From Datnioides undecimradiatus (lineage: Eukaryota; Chordata; Actinopteri; Lobotiformes; Datnioididae), in NCBI GenBank assembly GCA_008933995.1, contig WARS01000015.1:8690861-8754860 (forward strand): a stretch of 64,000 bases of DNA. The letters run 5' to 3'. This document shows positions 11,061 to 24,196 of this stretch, in pieces (the first letter of the stretch is position 1; each line of letters begins with the position of its first letter). Under the pieces are notes generated by a model. The model did no database searches. It was not told the DNA's origin and saw only the letters and a program-made list of their open reading frames with translations. The translations under genes were made by a program, and so were the position numbers.

Positions 11061-11570
11061 TAAGTTATTATTAATTATAAATATAAAACACACTAGGCTA
11101 CTATTTGACACTCTAAGTTATTTTGCTGGACTATGCTGCATATACTTTGTATTATATCTCATAACACATGCTATTTGTACTGCACTGTTTTTATGATATT
11201 ATGATAAACTGATGTTATTATTTTACTTTATATAATGAGCTTTTATTAAAATTCTCTGTGAATACAAAAGTCATTAAAGTTATTATGTTGCATTTCCTCG
11301 CTGACTCTGCTGCTATGCATCCTTTCACTGTCACTTTACCTAATAAATTTGTCTTAAATTGCTCTTGCATAGTTTCTATTTTCACAATGTCAACCAAGGT
11401 TCATCTTATGAACATCCACATTCCCGTATGAAAAAAAAACCCCATACATGCAATTATGCTGCAGCTCACATGGCAGCTGTATAAAATTAAAAAACTAAAT
11501 GAAACCAAATCTGAAAAGCAAGACAGACTAAAACTGCCAAATGGAAATAGATTTATATTAATCAGTTTAT

Positions 11571-11745
11571 TATTGGGGGGTGGTTGATTATTGTCAGATT
11601 AATCATTTTGTCTATTAAATGTAGAAAAATAGTGAGTGCCAATCCCAGTCACTGAATCCTTAGTGAGCTTCTTAAAATACTTTTTGTGCAAACAGCCCAT
11701 ATATATTTAAATTGAACAATACAAAACAAAGCTGATTGGCTCTCA
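11571..11745. repeat. Decayed interspersed repeat of the ATTAATC-rich teleost family
   Basis: GATTAATCATTTTGTCTATT followed by AAATGTAGAAAAATAGTGA matches a dispersed teleost repeat that I remember with the core 'TCGATTAATC...TTTGTCTATAAAATGTCAGAAAATAGTGA'. The copy is diverged and its ends are unclear. Confidence 0.5.
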
Positions 11746-11749
11746 CATC

Positions 11750-13350
11750 TGAGAGGATGGAGTAATATGGATATGGCACCAGAAATATACACTTTAAACG
11801 GGGATCTAAAGTCACCACTGGCTGTAAGGAGAACAGTCTATATGTGATTCAGTGCGTTGGTTGTTGAGCTGATATAGTTCCTGTTTATAAATAGCCACCA
11901 AGTTATTGTATTCTGTTGTTTCTTTTGGTAGAGGTGAGAAAAAGGTCAAATGATGTGCACTGTGCTTTCTGTGCTGGCCAGGCATTGGAACCTGGACTAG
12001 TACATCATAAATACACACAGAGGATTTTCTGTTTCCCTTCAGCAAGAATTAATGTAATGACCTGATCATATCAGACCTACTGTTTTGTATTCATCTGTAG
12101 ATGATCAGATCAGATTTTGTTGCATACAAATAGTTTATGGAAGGATGTTATGTCATCTTTTCAAATGTCTTAATTGAAGAGTCAGCATGACAGCATCTAA
12201 TCACACTTGGTAAGTTGCTGGAAGAGGTGTCATCACTCGACAGAAAACTTAATTCCCTATCCATAACTCCAGGACACCTGTGCTGAATTGGCTGAATTGG
12301 TTTGTAACACACCGTGTTCGCTGAACTGGGGGAGCAGAACTTCTCCATCAGGGCCAACCAAAGACCAGCTACGGCTACGAACTACCCAGAAGGCTGCAAC
12401 AGTCAGTCATGTCTCTGTCCTACTTTCCCTCTTTTCATCCTCCTCCTCCTCCTCTCATATCTTCCAACCCTCTAACTCCATCCCTCCATTTCACTCCTCC
12501 ATTGCAGCAAGGAAATAGCAGCACTGGTCTGATTGCTTTAAAGTGCCATCGATAAAAATGAAAACACCACTTTCCGGGTGTATCTGGCAAAATTCAGCAC
12601 AAGATTGAAAGCTGTTCTGGCTTGCTTGGATCATTGGATATCATAAATTACAGTTCATCCTTGATAGGAGAGACATTTATTTATCATTCTGTAACATTCC
12701 TGAGTTTCATGACCGCGGTATTTGAATATGCAAAATGAAATGAAATATAAATATGTGCAAAGGATAACCAAACACCAAGGAAACACCACCCTCTAAAATT
12801 GATAGATCACAGGTTGAACATGCTGTAAAAGCAAACAAGCTTCCACTTTTTCCATTTCCTCATTTCATTTGTCTATTACAGTCGACATGCAGGCCAAAGC
12901 AGAAAGAAATGCAGTAATGGCAGTGAGAACATGTGGTGACTGCACAAATTGTAGATTTCAGTTCGTTCATACCAGCATTTCATTACAATCCACTTCTTCT
13001 AAACCAGGACTGTGTGTGTGCGTCCAGATGTGTATTTTGAAGGTAAAGCAGAAAAAGAAACAGGTAAATGATTTAATGACATTGCACTCAGTGGCACGTA
13101 TGTGAAAATAGCTACCTTACCAGAAAGAAGGGCAGAGAAAAATGTTTTCTTAGGCAGTCATAGAGGTTTTACAGTATTTTTGTAGCTCTGCATTTAACAC
13201 AGAAAGTAGAGAGATGTAACAAAGACATGTAACATTGCACTTCACTATGTTTTGCTCCGATATACAGCTTTTCAATAAAAGTTGCACACCCATCCATCCA
13301 CCCCAACCAACCTATGACAAAAATGTTGCATTTCAGTTCACTGAATAAAT
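11750..13350. other. Unique DNA without a recognised gene
   Basis: Includes a short TCC-rich patch at about 12433-12455. No exon or repeat family was recognised. Confidence 0.4.
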
Positions 13351-13358
13351 GTTGGCAG

Positions 13359-13811
13359 TGTCAGTGCTTGGTCACGAGATGAGAGCAGGACCCAGATGCA
13401 GGCATGGACAAGGACGCAAAAGATCTTTTAACAGTTTATTTAATAGGCTTAGGCTTACAGATGGTCAAGGCAGGCAGGGTCAAAATCCAGGGAGTCAGTC
13501 CAAACATAACATGGTAATCAATAATCCAAAATAACCAAAGACCCAAAAAGAAACAGAAAGCCAAAATCTCAACGATCAAGCACATGGAATCAAGGTAAGG
13601 ACATGGACGCTAACAGAGCAAATGACCCAACAGAGAACAAAGCCAATGGCCTTAACTTAAATAGACAGGGGAGGACAGCAAAACGAGACACAGGTGAAAC
13701 CAATGGACTAATCAAGGACAGGAAACAAGTAGACAGAAACACACAAGGGAAGAACTTTTCAAAATAAGACAGGAAATAACAAAACAAGAAACTCAACTCA
13801 AAACCCTGACA
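13359..13811 (-). mobile_element. Short non-autonomous DNA transposon (MITE-like), 453 bp
   Basis: The segment begins TGTCAGTGC and ends GGGTTTTGAG-complement...CTGACA, giving 6-bp perfect terminal inverted repeats (TGTCAG/CTGACA). It is flanked by GGCAG on both sides (13354-13358 and 13812-13816; the match extends to GGCAGTG if the element starts two bases later), consistent with a target-site duplication. The interior in reverse orientation (TTGTTTCCTG, CACCTGTGTC words) resembles a very common teleost dispersed repeat. There is no transposase ORF. The superfamily was not determined. Confidence 0.6.
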
Positions 13812-14099
13812 GGCAGTGAATGTAACATATTCCTTCATAACATCATTGGCAAAATCAATTTGTGTTATATAAATATAATTTGCAAAATATTTTGAATGCA
13901 ATCACCAACTTTTTGGGTACACATAAGATTGCTTCTATCTATAAGTGTTGCAATGTTTTTCATCTTAACAATTTCTTTAGTGGGTATGCTGTTGTTACTA
14001 CAACTAGAAAAGGGTGGTCAAAACTATGAAAGTAAGATGCAAGTTGTTATAAACAGAAATTGCCCTTAAAGTGTAGTGGCACCCAGTTTGCAGGACTGG

Positions 14100-14290
14100 T
14101 GAGCAGTGCCTGGATAGCATGCACACATACGAAAGACATACACAGACAGAGACACAGCCAGACAGACAAACAGAGAGACAGACTCCAAGGCAGACCAACA
14201 AAGACAGTGGCAGCAGGTGCAGAAGACAGAAAGAAACACACAGAGAGTGACAGACGTTGACAGAGAGAAAGAGAGAGAGAGAGAGAGGGC
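14100..14290. repeat. Degenerate GACA/GA-rich low-complexity stretch
   Basis: CAGACAGA-type words pass into a (GA)n run at about 14268-14288. The antisense strand gives long leucine/serine/cysteine-rich ORFs that are artefacts of this composition. Confidence 0.8.
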
Positions 14291-15568
14291 AGAATGGAGG
14301 AGGCTGGTGAGCTCCCCGGGCTGTGAACCTGCCATGTGTAGAGGCATGCTGCACCATCTGTGTTGAGACTGTTTACGCAACACACCGCTGCTGCAGACAC
14401 CCTGCAGATACACACCCCATACCACCTTGCCTAGGACATCACAGGGCAGGGCGGAGGCATGCCTCACATTGTGCAGCAATGAAAACAACAAAAATATCCA
14501 CCACAGCAAAAACAGCACGGCAGCAAAACAAAGTTGGCAAAGGGCCACGTCACATACCCTACAACAAACACAATAAAGTAATACAACACAAAAAGTTTTA
14601 CATCAAAGAACAAGTTACAAGTTTTAGTTACAAGACAGGTAATGTCAAAGCCAACATCAATCAAATAGGACAACAAGAGGGAGTGAAACATGGCAGCATG
14701 TCTACTGCCACCCTGAAACACAACATGACCCTAAACAACTCTGACAGCCTTTAACTGTTACCTGTCATGGGGCCCAGAATTCTATGCAAATACCAAGTAT
14801 AACAAATTTAGATTTATCAAAACTGCAAACAATGAAGCCCGGCACAGCCACCACAGTATCTGCCACGGCTAAATGCTGAGAACAAAGGGAGGCAAGAGAG
14901 CGAGAAAGAAAGGACAAGACAGAACAAACAACAGAGGTGATGTCACATTTATCGACAGACAAGGCAAGACATGTTGAAGTTTGTGAGGAGGGAGGATGAC
15001 GAGAGTGAGAGAAAGAGGCAGAGCAAGTGGGGTAAAAGAAGGGTGTGAAAGACTGACTGGGGAGACAGGGAGAGAGTAGTGTGTGTTGACAGTGCTGCCG
15101 TGTCTTGGTGGTGCCAGTCAGACTCTAGAGATGTCTTCAGTCAACACTGGTTGCGCAGAACGTGACCTCTTTGTGTGGAAAACAGACCAAATCAACCAAC
15201 AGAGACAACCAATCACAGCTCCCATAATAGGCAGAGGAGGCCTGGCAAGAATTTGGATTTTGTTTACATACCAAAGTGGTTTGTGTTAAGGCTACTAAGC
15301 TAATAAAAGTTTGAAGAGTGGTGGCTTTTTTACCACCATCCAAACCAAAAGTGCACAGTACCTACACCAGCATATGTGGCTAACTAGCTTGTTACAATCA
15401 CCAAATAATATGTACCAAACATTTAATTAAATAACTGTATTGTTTTGTGAGTTGCTTTATAGGTTGGTAGGACATTTAGGATTAAATATCAAATTTCAGA
15501 GTAGTGTTTGCAGCCATGCCCTGCTGTGTTTTGTCTTGTGCTTATCCAGATTTCTTTTCTTACTGTTT

Positions 15569-15588
15569 AAAAAAAAAAAGAATATATG

Positions 15589-15619
<31 letters not shown>

Positions 15620-15620
15620 A
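15569..15620. repeat. A-run plus (TA)/(TG) compound repeat
   Basis: A run of about 12 A, then ATATATGTATATATG, then a TG run to 15619. Confidence 0.9.
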
Positions 15621-18600
15621 ACTTTAATCTATATTAATTTATATTTTTTGCTGAAGAAAGTCATATTTTATATTTCTTTTATAGACATCTGAACAGTGTA
15701 TCGCCACATTTTATAAGAAGAAAGTGCCCCTTTTATTTGCGTCCTCTACATGGATAATTAACATGTGAAGATACTGACTTTTTATAGTGACATTAAGCTT
15801 TTTCCATCATTACATGGCTCTGTTTTTGTGTGATATCATGTACTGGGTGAGAAAATTTCTTGCTCTCATATGAGACATTAAAAGGCAGCCAGACAGAGTT
15901 TTGTCCCAGCTCAGGGAGTTAATGTTAATGAGATAAATAGCTACAAATGATAAAATGATTCAAAAGACAGTGTTCACAACTAAAAATAACATAACACTGA
16001 TGTCCAAGGAACCATTGTTTCAAAAATTACCACAAATTCAAGCACTTCTTTCATTATACCTACATAAATGCCATGCTTGTTTGGAAAACTTCACAGGTTT
16101 AGCGACAGTATCTCTTTAGTTAGCAAAGGGTCATTTGCCATGTGTCATTTAGCACAAGAACAGTAGGGAAAACACAGCACTGCAGTGGCAACAGTCTTGT
16201 GTGTGCACAGAGGCTGAAACTGAAAAACCCCCCACAAAAATCAAGTGTATATGTCATATCAAGGCTTCCATTTCAGTGACTGATGCAGGCCACAGTATGT
16301 CAGATTAACCTGGTCCAGCATATATAATGTGTATATAATACAGACAAAACAGTAATAAGAAAATATTTCTCATGCCACTGTAGCAAACTTAGCCCAACTG
16401 GGCCTGGTGCACTTTGACTGCGCCAAGGTCGACACCATAATATCATAACGCAAGATCAAAACTGCGACTTGTTTACTGGAAAATCTGCCCATCTGGCTAA
16501 GCATCTCAGCTGGCAGCAAGATGAAAAGATGACTCAAAGAAATAATGTTGGGGAACGAGGGGGAAGCAAACGATGTGAATCATGAGTAAGGCCTGGCAGG
16601 TCCCGATTGGCTCTACAGTAGAAACCAGGCTACACTGAGCCAGACTAGGCTGGGTGCCCAGCGCTGCCACCTAGGGCAGTGGACCAACAGAGAGGCGCTA
16701 GTTGAATGAGTATGCCTATTCATTTTGCCAACTGTGCAGCCAGCTAGGCAGAGCATGGAGGCAGAAACAGAGAGAGACAGAAAAAGATGAGAGTTTTAGG
16801 AAGACATCATGGTCATTGCTGGAAGGGTTTGGAAGAGCAAAGACTTAGAAAAAAAGGAGAGGAGGAGAGGAAGTTCGGTTTAAAAGAGATAATGATGTAT
16901 CTGCTTCAAACAATGGGGACAGCAGGACGGCAGCGGTGCTATGACCTCTGAATGACAACGTCTGTATGGCGGTGGGGCTATGCACTTTTCAAAACGTATA
17001 GTGCATTTAATAGCTATTGCTGTCAGGTCATGTCAGCGTAGTATAAAACACTGCTTGAACCATTTAGTCTGGAATCCTGTCCTCTATAGTATAGCATGTA
17101 TTTAGAAAAGTATTATAAACAATATTTATGCCAAAGCTACTGTAAAGATCAACAAGCATATTAACAAAGAAACTGGGTTCTTATCATTGAAAATTATTGA
17201 ACATTTAGTTAGAGCATTGTCTCTGCATTACATTAGCCTCAGAGAGCAAGTGAACTAGCCTGCTAGCTAGTTGGGTTAGTGCTAAACTGAGTGCAAATAA
17301 AACAAAATGAACAAACATCAAGAAAAGAGAGGTTATAAAAGGGGTACCTACAGATAACAGATCACAAAGGGCATTTGTGGACTTTTCTCAGCCACACATC
17401 TGACTGAAGGCTAAATGTAGCTGATAGAGAGCTGTGTCGGTGGCAGTTGCTACTAGCAACGGAAAGTTGGACTGAAAGGCACTGCTGGTGCCAGAACAGG
17501 TAGATTTTTTGTCAGAGTTGCACTATCATTGCATGGTAATACATTGAAGAGTTGGGACTGTTTGGAAAACTCACGCCTTGTTAAATTCATGGAAGCCCTG
17601 AGTTCTGAGCGTTTTTAATACAAGAAGCTGTCAGATCCACTTTATACTTCATTCATGATGTCCATATTTGCCCATTTTTGCCTCCTGAGCTTAATTTCTT
17701 GAAACTCTTCCTAATGAATTCACGACTCACTGGCTGCTGCCTCTGTTACCTCTGTAAATGCAAGAAGGCAGACCATCCTTGAAAACACCAGCACCACGAA
17801 GGAGCCTTCAGAGTGGTGACTCATTGCCAGTGGTGATGGATCTCATGCCTTTTTTCCAGCCTGTTCATTTTCATATTGTACTATCCCAAATAAAATCGAT
17901 AGCCACCTGCGAGGTGGAAAACAAATCAACAAACTTGTGTCTTGCAAAATGCTCAGCAGTAACATAAAGTATACATGATTTGCAGTTAATGGGCTAAAAC
18001 AGTCCTCTCATGCATTCCACTAGAGAAAGACAAACCCTTAAGCGTACTGAACTCCTCCAACATGTTGCATAGATTACTGAAGTAACATCAGTTAACTTGC
18101 TTTAGTTGTACTGATGTTGATTCATCGCACTTCTGCATATGCGTGAACTCAAAAACCATTACTGCAGCTGATCTGTAGATGGACAAGCAGCTCCTGGGGC
18201 AGAGAAAACAAAGACATGGGCTAATTTTAGACACGCTCGGCACAAAGCAAAACGCCACAGAAAATTAGAAGCAGGCTTCTGCTTAATGAGATGACAACTG
18301 ATGCTGGTGACATGTTTTGTTATTCACTGAAATAGATTCGCAATACTGGCAGATGTCTCATGTAGTCACATCTCAGGCTGATAAACCAAACTAACTTAAA
18401 AGACAAAAGTGAAAACTTTATGTGTCAAAGCAGTTTAGAGCCTTAGGTGATTTTTAAGGACTAGAAAGTTGAGAGTAAGTCTAAGGAGTGGACAGAGGCA
18501 GAAAGAGTTATAATAACCCCTGTCCAGAGGAACACTTTGGACCTGAAGATACAGAGGAGAAAAGAAGCTTTATAGAGCTGGGGGTAAAGTGTCTTTATCT

Positions 18601-19660
18601 GTACAGGAACCGGAGGCTGCTGGGTCAATTGGGTCTCGTGGCTGGGTGGCGTAGATAGTGAGGTTGGAGTTGGAAAGTTGTGGGAGAGTGTTGGTGGGAT
18701 CATAAGACTGTGAGAAAAGAAGACAAGTTTCTGGGAGAAACTAGGTGTCCCAGTTCACTTCATGAAAATGAGACGAAATTCCATTCAAGTCAGCAGCCTT
18801 CATATAAACATGCAGGGAAGACACTGGGGTTATAACTTTTTCGGTCTATGCCCTGCAGCAAGATGCAACTCTACAAGGATAATAACAGAGTGTTAAAAAA
18901 AGAGGGGGAGACAGAAATACATAGTTGAAAAGAATACAGTTTTAGAACAGAAGGGAAAACTGATAATTTGCAAAACATTTGTTTGTGTGGGGGCTGACCA
19001 CAGGTGGGTTATTGGGGCTGAAAGCAGTATGGTCATTTTGGCAGAAAAACAAATAGAGAGCAGGACTGAATATTTGATGCGGCTATCCTGCTGGAAATAA
19101 ACATTGGTGCAGAAAGATGAATGATTTGTGACCACTTTACTGCCACCAGCACTATCAAAACACAATAAAACTCATGTCATTAAAATCCAGACATCCTACT
19201 GTAAGAGGTGTGCAGACATACTTTTGCATGCAGCGCCAATTGTATGGCTGACGCTTTAGAGACAGCATGTATGACAAGCAGTCAAAGAGTGAGGAGGTGT
19301 GACAGAGAACTGCAGAGTTAACGCAGCAACAACAGTGACAGAAGTGTGAGGTTCAAAGAAAATAGATTCCATCAAAAACTATCAACCGGCACATTAAAAA
19401 ATAAAAGAGAGTGGGTGTATCTTTTTAGTGAGGTCTTGGCAAAGCAGTGCAACGCTGCCTTAATGACATGACTACTATATATCTGCTACAAAACCGGTGC
19501 TGGTGAACCGATCTTTTTAGCTGTTGTTTCAATGATCCATCTTGGGCTTTATAAAATGTTTGTCTCATTTTTTTGTTCATCTACTTGTTTGAATATGTAT
19601 TGCATATTAGGTCGTTATCCCTGGCAGTTGGATGGGGTTCAGTTTTCATGATAATATATT

Positions 19661-19691
19661 CCAACTCTTATAGATAACATATAAGAGTTGG
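19661..19691. other. Perfect 12-bp inverted repeat, 7-base loop
   Basis: Arms CCAACTCTTATA (19661-19672) and TATAAGAGTTGG (19680-19691) are perfect complements around GATAACA. No flanking duplication was seen. Confidence 0.8.
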
Positions 19692-20424
19692 AGCTGACAG
19701 CAAGCTCTTGAAGATAAATCCATAAAATACCTCAAATATGTCACAAATAAGATAAAAAGGTATGTAGGTAGGGGCCCAGGCTGTGGTTTAGGTCCAAAAG
19801 AGGTGCCTTGATCTACTTTTTTAATAATGTATATCAAAGTGAGTATCCCCATTTCTAACTCAGTGCCAACCTGTTTCAGGGCCTCCTTGGTCAGAGCTGT
19901 TTGGGTGCCAAAGACCTTGGACTGTGAATCCAGTGTAGCTCAGTGTTTGAATAATTTTAGTGAATTTAAAAATGATTGCACACAGACACTGAGCAACATT
20001 CCTCACATCTGTGTTCATCTTCTTCTCTTTAAGATGAAGATAAAATTGTGTCAGAATAAATGTGGCCTATTACAGAGCTCTGGCAGAGCACTGGTGCTCG
20101 TTAATGGTTGTGCTGATGTGAGGCTGCTCTTTTTTTCAGTGCAATCATTGGCTGGAAAAAAATTTAAAAAAACAAATAAAGATCTGCTTCTCATCAAGTC
20201 CGGGTGGTTTCTTGTTCCCTGTTTGGCGCCACTCTTAGGAATAATTAGTAGAGGTTGCACGCTCCTAAAGACATTTATCACACAGAGGAGACAAAGTAAC
20301 TAAGTATGTAGAAGAGAGTTTATAGTTTTATATAAATTGCAGGTGAATTTGCTCATCTACAGTAAAATACTGTGCTGCCTGAAACTGTTTTCAAAGTATA
20401 ATGGCATCAGAACCAGCACTTAAT

Positions 20425-20530
20425 CAGACTTGAATTTGGTGACTTTATTACATGACTTGACAAAACTTATGCCTCAATCTTGCTTTTAAAACCAATGACT
20501 AGTGGCACTTGACTTGGAGTACATCCATAT
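20425..20530. repeat. Possible ACTTGACTTG-type dispersed repeat, decayed
   Basis: Words such as CAGACTTGAATTTGGTGACT, CATGACTTGACAAAACTT and CACTTGACTTGG recall a common teleost repeat made of GACTTG units. The copy is very diverged and this is a weak call. Confidence 0.3.
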
Positions 20531-21532
20531 TCTCTGTATGCCCAAAGGAGCATACTTTTAATCAATCTGACAGCAGCCAATCACATTGCACACAGCAGGG
20601 AGACAAATAATAACTTGCTTGGGATTTGAAACACAAAGTGTAGGGCTTAAACCTGATTTGGATTTTGGATTTGTTGGCATTGACTTTGGGGACCTAACTC
20701 AGTACTCCATAGCCAAATGACTTTACTCTGAGCTGCAAAACAATGACTTACTTCTAAATGAATAGTCATTTTATTGCAAATGTTACGTAACCAGGATATT
20801 TTGGTCAAATTTAAGTTTAAATCAGTTAGCATAACCTGTTTAACAATGTAATGCATACACTATATCTCTGATATCTTTTCAGTGGTTCCATGGGCAGAAC
20901 AATGCAAAACAATCTTATGCACAGTTTCCTTTAAGCTACCATACATCCTTTTAGACATTAACTGAACTGTCAAACAATCATATTTACTGGGAGCACATTG
21001 GTTTCGTGGGTACCTGTGGAGCATGAAAGATCTTTAAATGAACTATCAATTTAATCTGTTATTTACAGTAACTGTAGAATGTGGCGCACAATGTGGAAAA
21101 TGTGGGAAATACTGACAAAGGTTTAGCAGGTTGACCAAATTTTTATTCAGTCGGTGTCCCATTATAGCACCTCTTTCTGCCAGAGAGCAGAGTAATAAAT
21201 ATTTTAATAACCAGGCACACGTAAGAGAGAATGACATGCAAAAAAGATTGTTCTTGACACAACACAGATTTATTGTGACTACCTCTCTGCTATTGTTCAC
21301 TTTTTATTAGCTGCTCATAGCCCGCTCGTCCATTGTGAAGGGCTGTTCCTCATGAAAGTGGACTGGTGCTATCCGTGCAGCTTAATACTGTTGTTGTGAC
21401 TCTTGGCTGTTGTTCATCATTTAAAAAGACACTCATGATCATGTCTCCTTTGTCTTTTGAAAGTAGTGGCTGTCAAACAGGGGCGAGACAAGCACAGTTG
21501 CACAGATGCAGAATAGACACATGAACATACTG

Positions 21533-21535
<3 letters not shown>

Positions 21536-21569
<34 letters not shown>
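21536..21569. repeat. (CA)17 microsatellite
   Basis: Uninterrupted CA run of about 33 bp. Confidence 0.97.
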
Positions 21570-21599
21570 GTATGTGGTGCTTTGTCTGCAGTCCACACA

Positions 21600-23080
21600 T
21601 GCTGATCCATACACACACAGTCCTTGCAAGCACTTGTGAATGTACTCACTTCAGTGTTTTGTCAATGGTAGGAGGCCAAGTCCAGACTAATGGCTGTACG
21701 ATGACCTCACTGTTCACAATTAAAACACATTAGAGCACGAGGTGTTCTGTACACATACAAACGATGCCTTAACAACGAATCTTCCAACACAGCTGACTTT
21801 ACTGAGACAACATTGTCAGTGAACAAACCAGTAGCTTTTAGCTGCTCCCCCAAACTGGTCACTGGAGCTGTAAACTCAGTGGTGACTACTCTCCTGTTAG
21901 AAGCCCACAAAAGCAACATCATGATCTGATAACTCAGATGTAAATAATACACTGCTGAGCTATTTAGCTTATGTACAGTCCTTGTAGAGGTTATTTTTTT
22001 CCTGGATTGGATGTGAAGGCTTAGACCAGACAGCAAAGCACTTCTAGTGTGTGATGGATTCACTTACTGATGTACATACTTCAGTGCTTTTGAACAGTGA
22101 TGCAGCTGCTTAGTTTCCTAATTTGTGCCGCAAGGAGTCTCTCAGGCAAAACAATACCATGAGAAACAGACGTCAAGAGTAGCGTGGGATCATGAGAGAT
22201 GATGTCCTTGTTGTGAAAATCTATCTGAAATGAAGGCATGACTTGTATTCATGGAGAACATTAAAGTTTTATCCCTCCTGTATTTAGCCACTTTTGCCAA
22301 CTTCCCTCCTCACTCTCTGACATGTCTTCTGATGGTTCCTGTATTTGACGTTATAGCAACTAGGGAGGGTAAAGGACATTACCTTGAATAAGATTATAGA
22401 TTTCTGTTTCTCTGTCTCTGAGTAGTTGCAAGGAAACAAATGAATAAAGAATAAGCAACTAACTGCTAGTGTCTGTTCGATAATGAGTCTCACTACTCAA
22501 TATTTTTAGAGCAGGTAATATCACTTTATCATTTAGAAAGTGAGGAATGCATAGACAACCTGATAGTTGATGATTTACTCATACATACTTCTTTAACAAT
22601 ACCTAATGGATAGACAATATAGACGATAATGATGAGTTACCAGAGAAGAGATACAGATTATCAATGCTGACTCAGTCACTACTCAGTATATGTATTATAA
22701 CTTGATCAATTCATATATATTCATGAACTAATCATCAATTCATTAACATTTGATCCACCAGTCTGTTCTCTGCTAACTCTTCATTATCTACTATATAAAC
22801 CATCAGGAATGATAAGGAAGAAACTTGTTTCCTAAGTAATCATTAGATAATTATTAGCTACCCTTTAAACTTTGATTAGGAGTTACATATTAACTAATAG
22901 CTAACTAGCAGTTAGTTCCTCATTCCTTTCTATCTGTTCTATTTGTGGGTAATCTTATTTCTTTAAGGGGAAAATTTAGAAAATCATAATCAGTGAAATC
23001 AGTGATACAGAATCTTTGAAATTAACAAAATTATTAAAATCAGTAAAAACTCAATTTGTGAGTTCCATTCACATGCTTAG
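21600..23080. other. Unique AT-rich DNA without a recognised gene
   Basis: The part at 22500-22950 is very AT-rich, with recurrent ATTAGC/CTAACTAG words, and may be an old transposon. No ends could be defined. Confidence 0.35.
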
Positions 23081-23083
23081 CTT

Positions 23084-23275
23084 TTGGTTTACAGTACGTT
23101 TTCAGAAATTTGGTACGGAGAGAAGCTATTTGGACAAAAATATCATTTTAACAGACATACATCATTATTGTGCTTGTTCTTTGGTTTCAGTCACAGCAGC
23201 ATTTTAGCAGTGAAAGTACAGATAGCTCACTTTAATGGAACTGGCTCAATCACTGTATTAAGTTGTGTAGTTCAG
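23084..23275 (+). other. Candidate exon 1 of an unrecognised plus-strand ORF
   Basis: An open frame begins at ATG 23084 and runs to a donor CAG|GTAATG at 23275. Within it a strong acceptor (TGTTCTTTGGTTTCAG, ending 23190) could instead define an 85-bp internal exon, 23191-23275, reading AVKVQIAHFNGTGSITVLSC in its middle. The frame leaves the donor in phase 0. I recognise no protein family. Confidence 0.2.
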
Positions 23276-23822
23276 GTAATGTGTGTGTTGTTTTCACATC
23301 GCGTACAACCTGAGTAAACTGTGCCATGCAAGTCTGTCTCTTTAAGTGGATTGCAAAATGTAAAATTAAGATTCATGTTCTGCTGAGTAGGAAACACAGT
23401 AATTAGAGCTGTCTCATTTGTATCCATTTTGCCTTAGATGAAATTGGCCACATCCAGTGGTGGCCAGAGCACCACCTGTGAGTCTCTATGAGACTAAGTC
23501 ACTAAGTTGAGTTGACAGAGCACTTAACAGGGTAAACTTATGTTGTGTTTTCTATGAACTTCTCAGTATTGGCTTAATTTGGGACTTGTTTTACTTAACA
23601 ACAAGTGTTACCATGGATTCGTCTTACTTTATAAAAGCTTCCCCATCCACAACACATCATAACACCCTGGATTGGGGTTTTCAAAATTAGTTTACAATGA
23701 GAACACCTGCTTAACATGGAAGGCCAGAATGAGTAAAGACAGAGATATTCTCAAAAATATCCACACTATTGTAAGCAGTGAACACTGGGTTCAATTGTTT
23801 TTTTTTCTTGTGTGCATCCCAG

Positions 23823-23894
23823 AAACCAACTATCATTGTCTGTCATCTGGGACCCGGCTCTGTCAGCCCTGCAGGACCCAAGCCACATAGTGAG
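23823..23894 (+). other. Candidate internal exon, 72 bp, phase 0-0
   Basis: The acceptor is GTTTTTTTTTCTTGTGTGCATCCCAG (ends 23822) and the donor is GAG|GTGAGTC, one of the best matches to the donor consensus in the window. The 24 codons between are open (KPTIIVCHLGPGSVSPAGPK, then PHSE). It is phase-compatible with the segments on either side. No homology was recognised. Confidence 0.25.
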
Positions 23895-24196
23895 GTGAGT
23901 CCATTAGACACTTATTAAAGCTGGAAAAGCACAGCACCCTCCAACTAGCCGCTCTGCAAAAAACACAGCGTGCATGTTTGTGTGGTGTCCAGCCGAACTT
24001 GCCTCATCACACACACCAGAGCATGCAAACAGCTTTGACAAGTACATGCAGAGACACAACTCACCAGACATAAATACACACACTCAGACACACACTCCCC
24101 CTATCGCTCTCATCGGGACTCTGTGTGCTGTGTTCTGCCGGATCTCAGTGTGAGTCTCAGTGTGTGAGTCTCTTTTTTTCTCTTCTTTTTTTCCAG

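Larger units (their letters stand above)
14300..21500. other. Largely unique DNA without a recognised gene
   Basis: No exon was recognised. At 16380-16730 the sequence is noticeably richer in G and C than its surroundings. At 20425-20530 it is rich in GACTTG/ACTTGA words that recall a dispersed teleost repeat. The hairpin at 19661-19691 is listed separately. Other ORFs are short and unsupported. Confidence 0.4.

Noticed and set aside
14066-14548. 160-codon minus-strand ORF, longest by codon count in the area
   Set aside because: It lies antisense to GACA/GA-rich DNA and is leucine/serine/cysteine-rich from composition. No domain and no splice or start context supports it.
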